Source: Candidatus Methylumidiphilus alinenensis
GTDB taxonomy: Bacteria > Pseudomonadota > Gammaproteobacteria > Methylococcales > Methylococcaceae
Reading direction: 5' to 3'
DNA: 64,000 nucleotides
NCBI GenBank assembly: GCA_003242955.1
Contig: QJPH01000314.1
Span: forward strand, 1 to 64,000
The notes below the pieces were generated by a model. The model worked only from the letters and a program-made list of their open reading frames with translations, was not told where the DNA came from and did not search any database. Positions within the stretch are counted from its first letter, which is position 1, and each line of letters starts with the position of its first letter. Shown here piece by piece: positions 60,493-64,000 of the stretch. Both the position numbers and the translations under genes were made by a program.

Positions 60493-62779
60493 TTAATTCC
60501 GCCTCTAATTTCTTGCTTGTGGACAAATCATCCACTTTGACCTGTAGTTCTGCGTTCACGGTTTGCAGTTCCTCGTTTAACGACTGCATCTCTTCCTTGG
60601 AAGTCATCAATTCCTCATTGGAGGACTGCAATTCTTCATTGGTCGATTGCAACTCCTCATTGGACGACCTAAGTTCTTCCTGCCAGGTTTGCATTGCTTC
60701 ACGCATCGTCTGTAGTTCGTCGCGGGCTTCTTGCAATTCGGCCTGCAAAAACTGCTGTGCCGCGTTGGGTGACTTGCGGACGGGTGGCTTCGCGACATCG
60801 GTAAATACGATGATCAGCAAACCCTTTAAGGTTAGGGGTTTGGTGATTGCCTGCACCGTGAGGTTGATGGATTGTGTCCCGCCATTAGTATCCACCGTCA
60901 AACCTAGCAGGTGAACGGCGTCGATTTGGTGTTGCGCTTTCTTCAAAGCACTGGCAAGTTCATGGCGCAGCCCCTCGCGCGCCATGGCGTAAATATTCCA
61001 ATTGGCCTTGCCTGCGGCCGGCTCCAGATATTTGCCGGTGCGGCCACTGGTGTAAAGAATGTCGCCATCGGCATTGGTCAATACTGCCGCCGGAGAGAAA
61101 TGTTGCAACAGCAACTGGTCTGCCAGCGTTTCCAGATTGGCGATAGGCTTGGGTCGGCTGTCCTCGTCTTGGGCTATGGATGCCACTGGAAAATATTTTG
61201 CCGGGAAATCAATTTCATTGATCGGCAAAAGGTGTTCAATACGCTGATAAATCCTTGATTTATTGTCAATAAGATGAAATAGATGGGGAAAGCCGCCTAT
61301 CGTTTCGGCATTGCCGAGCAGCAAAACACCCTGTTTGACCAAACTATAGTGGAACAGCGGAATCAGCTTTTTCTGCAATTCAACCCCGAGATAAATCAGC
61401 AAATTTCGACAGGAGATGATGTCCAGCCTAGTAAACGGCGGGTCCATGATGACATTCTGGGGGGCAAAGATAATCATGTCACGAATTTCTTTGTTGATGC
61501 GATAGCCAGCCCCATCGGCGCTAAAAAAACGGGCAAGGCGTTCTACCGAAACATCAACGACACTATGGGATGGGTAGAAACCAATGCGCGCCAAGTCAAT
61601 CGCATCTTGATCGATATCTGTGGCAAAAATTTGTAAAGTGAACCGTTGCTTGAGTTGGTTTTGTGCCAAGACTTCTTTGAAGATGATGGCAAGGGAATAG
61701 GCTTCTTCCCCCGTCGAGCAGGCCGGTATCCAAGCACGCAATGCCTTGCCCAACGGATAACCGGCCAATAGCGCGGGAAAGACATCGTCCTTCAGAAATT
61801 CCCAGACAGCGGGATCGCGAAAGAAATGGGTGACACCGATCAGCAGTTCCTTGAACAGTAATGCAATCTCCTGTGGATTTTCCCGCAGATAGCGCACGTA
61901 TTGGGCAATGACATTGATTTGGTGCAGTTCCATGCGCCGTTCGATGCGGCGGTAGAGGGTATGCTTTTTGTAAAGTGAGAAGTCATTGCCAGTCCTTTCC
62001 CGCAACAGGATGGCGATTTGTTCTAGGGCACTTTGCGATTTCAGTTCCAGGATCGGTTCCGTGACGGTGCGGAGTCCGCGCCTGTTGTAGTTGAGATAGG
62101 CGAATATCCGCCCCCACAGTTCTTCCGGTGGTGCAACGATGTCTATGAGTCCTTCAGCAATCGCACTGCGCGGCATGGAATCGAATTTGGCCGAATCAGA
62201 GGATTGCGCCACGGCCAGCCCGGCATTCTCCTTGATGGCACGCAGACCCAAGGTACCGTCGGAACCCATCCCGGAGAGTACGACTCCGACGGCCCGTTCA
62301 TGTTGGTCGTCGGCCAGTGCCCGGAAAAATGAATCAATCGGCAGGCGCAACCCCCTGGGTGCGACGGGATCCAGCAGGTGAAGCTTGCCATGCAAGATGG
62401 ACAGGTCTTTGTTGGGCGGAATCACATACACGCAATTCGGTTTGACTTGCATGCTGTTGGCGGCCTGGGACACCGTCATCTGAGTGGCCCGTTGCAACAA
62501 TTCTGGCAGCATGCCTTTGTAAGCCGGGTCCAAGTGCTGAATGACGATGAATGCCGCACCACAGGTAACCGGGATAGGGCTAAAAAATTGTTCCAAGGCT
62601 TCCAGGCCCCCGGCTGACGCGCCTATGGCGATGATGGATGGCGCACTTTCCACTGTGACGATTTCATGGTCTTTCGGCGTGGTTGCGGACTCATTGCCGA
62701 TGCCGACTGGCTTTAAGGAAGCATGCGCTGGCTTGACGGGACGGGATTTGACCATATGAGCGTGATTTGATTTAGGCAA
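60467..62779 (-). CDS. CheB-CheR fusion (MCP methylesterase/methyltransferase) with C-terminal coiled coil
   Basis: About 770 aa from TTG at 62779, supported by GGGAGA six bases before; ATG at 62812 is an alternative. Residues about 50-230 are CheB (IIAIGASAGGLEALEQFFSP, VIQHLDP, SGMGSDGTLGLRAI), then CheR (ERTGNDFSLYKKHTLYRRIE, IPACSTGEEAYSLAII, SCRNLLIYLG), a PAS-like part (TNADGDILYTSGRTGKYLEP) and a coiled coil (SNEELQSTNEELQSSNEELM). It would act on chemotaxis receptors or as sensory hub. No receptor gene is adjacent. The last 26 bp overlap the GGDEF-EAL gene, making a coupled signalling pair. Confidence 0.93.
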   Translation of the reverse strand: MPKSNHAHMVKSRPVKPAHASLKPVGIGNESATTPKDHEIVTVESAPSIIAIGASAGGLEALEQFFSPIPVTCGAAFIVIQHLDPAYKGMLPELLQRATQMTVSQAANSMQVKPNCVYVIPPNKDLSILHGKLHLLDPVAPRGLRLPIDSFFRALADDQHERAVGVVLSGMGSDGTLGLRAIKENAGLAVAQSSDSAKFDSMPRSAIAEGLIDIVAPPEELWGRIFAYLNYNRRGLRTVTEPILELKSQSALEQIAILLRERTGNDFSLYKKHTLYRRIERRMELHQINVIAQYVRYLRENPQEIALLFKELLIGVTHFFRDPAVWEFLKDDVFPALLAGYPLGKALRAWIPACSTGEEAYSLAIIFKEVLAQNQLKQRFTLQIFATDIDQDAIDLARIGFYPSHSVVDVSVERLARFFSADGAGYRINKEIRDMIIFAPQNVIMDPPFTRLDIISCRNLLIYLGVELQKKLIPLFHYSLVKQGVLLLGNAETIGGFPHLFHLIDNKSRIYQRIEHLLPINEIDFPAKYFPVASIAQDEDSRPKPIANLETLADQLLLQHFSPAAVLTNADGDILYTSGRTGKYLEPAAGKANWNIYAMAREGLRHELASALKKAQHQIDAVHLLGLTVDTNGGTQSINLTVQAITKPLTLKGLLIIVFTDVAKPPVRKSPNAAQQFLQAELQEARDELQTMREAMQTWQEELRSSNEELQSTNEELQSSNEELMTSKEEMQSLNEELQTVNAELQVKVDDLSTSKKLEAELSVNNEKET

Positions 62780-63229
62780 GGAATGTCTCCCTTTATTGAC
62801 AGCATATAGCATCCTACCCTGAAGTTCTGTTCGATGCCGCACAAAAAAATGTATCACGGACCCTGCCTTTAGGGGTGCGATTAAAAGTGATACACACGAA
62901 GTAGGCAATACTTGAAATTACGCCGGGAGTGCAAGGCTTGCCTTGCTTGCACACCCCATCGCAAGGCAAGCCTTGCACTCCCGCATCGCTTTTAATCGCA
63001 CCCGCCTTTAGGTGTTTTTAGACTATGTGCGAAGGCGCACTGACTGCGGTCGGATTTAGGGATAATCTTTTTAACAGATCGTTATCGCAGTGCCTCATTT
63101 AACTTGATAGCCCCATTAATTCTAAAACTATTCATGTGGCTAAATCGTTAATTATGCCCCTCTTTATAATGGGTTTCCGCACTACATGCGATAGCGACAT
63201 CAAACCGTCATTTTTTTAGGATAGTCCCC
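62780..63229. repeat. Intergenic region with a large nested palindrome
   Basis: Outer arms GGGTGCGATTAAAAGTGA (62873-62890) and TCGCTTTTAATCGCACCC (62986-63003), inner arms CGGGAGTGCAAGGCTTGCCT (62924) and its complement (ending 62983). Promoters of the CheB-CheR gene (minus) and the small protein gene (plus) should lie on either side. Nothing else recognised. Confidence 0.8.
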
Positions 63230-63310
63230 ATGGGCAAATATGTGATTGGATGGCTGTTAGGCATTCCGGCAATTGTGCTGGTTTTTATTTACCTCGTATT
63301 CGGAAAATAA
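63230..63310 (+). CDS. Very small membrane protein (26 aa)
   Basis: ATG at 63230 opens MGKYVIGWLLGIPAIVLVFI, a 26-residue peptide with a single membrane helix and a charged end (FGK). It is preceded by AGGATA at 7-8 bases and lies 11 bp before the BON gene. Similar one-helix peptides are frequent near stress genes in proteobacteria. It may regulate a membrane enzyme. Confidence 0.6.
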   Translation: MGKYVIGWLLGIPAIVLVFIYLVFGK

Positions 63311-63321
63311 AGGATATCACC

Positions 63322-63801
63322 ATGCAAAGTTTAGGAAAAGTAAACTTTACCGAAGAATCGGCTGTTAAAGTGGTTGTGAGAAACTTTAATTTAAAGGCTA
63401 TCACAATACCCTACCAAATAGGCTTGTCAACGTTAGTTTTGGCAGCAGGACTAATGCTGGCAACTGGCGCAATCCGCGCCGAAGGCACTACCCCCGCCCA
63501 CCCGCAACTCGAAAACACCGCACGGAATTCCCGTGATAATGGCAGTGCCACCCTCACGCCTGAAGATCAAAAGGAAACTCGCGGTGACATCAATCTCACG
63601 GCTGCCATCCGCCGGGCTGTCGTCAGGAGAAAATCGCTGTCAATTGACGCACAAAACGCCAAGATCATCACCCGCAACGGTGTTGTGACCCTGCGCGGAC
63701 CCGTCGAAAACGCTGCGGAAAAAATCAAACTGCAAAAAATCGCCCAAAAAACACGGGGAGTCAAGCAGGTTGATAATCAACTCGAAATCAAAACGCCTTA
63801 A
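63322..63801 (+). CDS. BON-domain protein
   Basis: About 159 aa from the ATG at 63322 (MQSLGKVNFTEESAVKVVVR), chosen because an AGGATATCACC site precedes it. A signal-like segment (STLVLAAGLMLATGAIRAEG) directs export; the mature part has one BON domain (GDINLTAAIRRAVVRRKSLS, NGVVTLRGPVENAAEKIKLQ, KQVDNQLEIKTP). BON proteins bind phospholipid at the envelope and are induced by osmotic stress. It overlaps no other gene; the next gene starts 21 bp later. Confidence 0.88.
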   Translation: MQSLGKVNFTEESAVKVVVRNFNLKAITIPYQIGLSTLVLAAGLMLATGAIRAEGTTPAHPQLENTARNSRDNGSATLTPEDQKETRGDINLTAAIRRAVVRRKSLSIDAQNAKIITRNGVVTLRGPVENAAEKIKLQKIAQKTRGVKQVDNQLEIKTP

Positions 63802-63822
63802 TCGGCTCAACGGAGAAACATC

Positions 63823-64000
63823 ATGAATAAAGCAGTTTTTTGCATCGCCAAAAATATCGATCAGGCCGAGCATATTGTCAATAGTTTGAAGTTTGCCGGC
63901 TTCTCGAATAACGATATTTCCGTCCTATTGCCGGATAAATCCGGCACCAAGGACTTCGCCCATGAAAAGCACACTAAGGCACCGGAAGGTGCTGCCATCG
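63823..64000 (+). CDS. General stress protein (partial at window end)
   Basis: The N-terminal 59 residues of a gene cut by the window. They read MNKAVFCIAKNIDQAEHIVN, then KFAGFSNNDISVLLPDKSG, and belong to a general stress protein family (YflT-like) that continues with a glycine-rich membrane region. GGAG precedes the ATG by seven bases. It follows the BON gene and was probably transcribed with it. Confidence 0.75.
   Translation, partial: MNKAVFCIAKNIDQAEHIVNSLKFAGFSNNDISVLLPDKSGTKDFAHEKHTKAPEGAAI

Overview
The window looks like chromosomal DNA of a gammaproteobacterial methylotroph, most likely a methanotroph of the Methylococcales. This is inferred from gene content: xylulose-5-P/fructose-6-P phosphoketolase (38.8-41.2 kb), pyruvate phosphate dikinase (24.8-27.6 kb), an MxaR-like MoxR ATPase (48.3-49.3 kb), tandem bacteriohemerythrins, and gammaproteobacterial housekeeping genes (lipB, ffh, purC, djlA, yajQ, rdgB). 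No rRNA, tRNA, phage, complete IS element or CRISPR array was recognised.

Layout. 0-11.5 kb: lipB carrying an in-frame palindromic insertion, a retropepsin-like protease, a radical SAM/HMA pair, ffh with a ZIP metal transporter, prolyl aminopeptidase, an outer-membrane protein, a DUF202 protein, a 2OG-Fe(II) oxygenase and a chagasin-like inhibitor. 12.3-15.5 kb: two hemerythrins and a GtrA-glycosyltransferase fusion whose C-terminus is repeat DNA. 24.5-15.6 kb (minus strand): one tight metal-efflux operon, PII-like - CzcB - CzcA - CzcC - CzcC - lipoprotein - CDF. 29.5-24.8 kb (minus): LOG protein - cytidylate-kinase-like - AtpC-like - PpdK. 32.3-31.8 kb: yefM-yoeB toxin-antitoxin, flanked by copies of a short repeat. 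38.1-32.3 kb (minus): a five-gene chaperone operon (TPR - J-like - GrpE-like - Hsp70 - zinc ribbon), my first choice for an undescribed system. 38.8-47.5 kb: phosphoketolase, META lipoprotein, NodIJ-type ABC exporter, purC, djlA, yajQ and a NYN/cold-shock fusion. 48.3-64 kb: MoxR ATPase, then a stretch of stress and signalling genes: universal stress protein, several very small proteins, two Crp/Fnr regulators (one behind an 8-bp tandem repeat), a collagen-like lipoprotein, a transglutaminase, GGDEF/EAL, CheB-CheR, BON and a general stress protein cut by the window end.

The other outstanding property is repeat DNA. Several families of small, non-coding, inverted-repeat elements fill the intergenic space and sit inside one another. 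At least four types have recognisable ends: a 165-bp element with TAA target duplications (3 copies), a 71-145-bp element starting CACTGCCATTAAGTTAAG (4 copies, three with 11-12-bp direct repeats at their borders), a 337-bp element with an 8-bp duplication that contains other elements, and a 143-bp element with TACAGCG ends. They have entered or replaced coding sequence in lipB and in the GtrA-glycosyltransferase gene.
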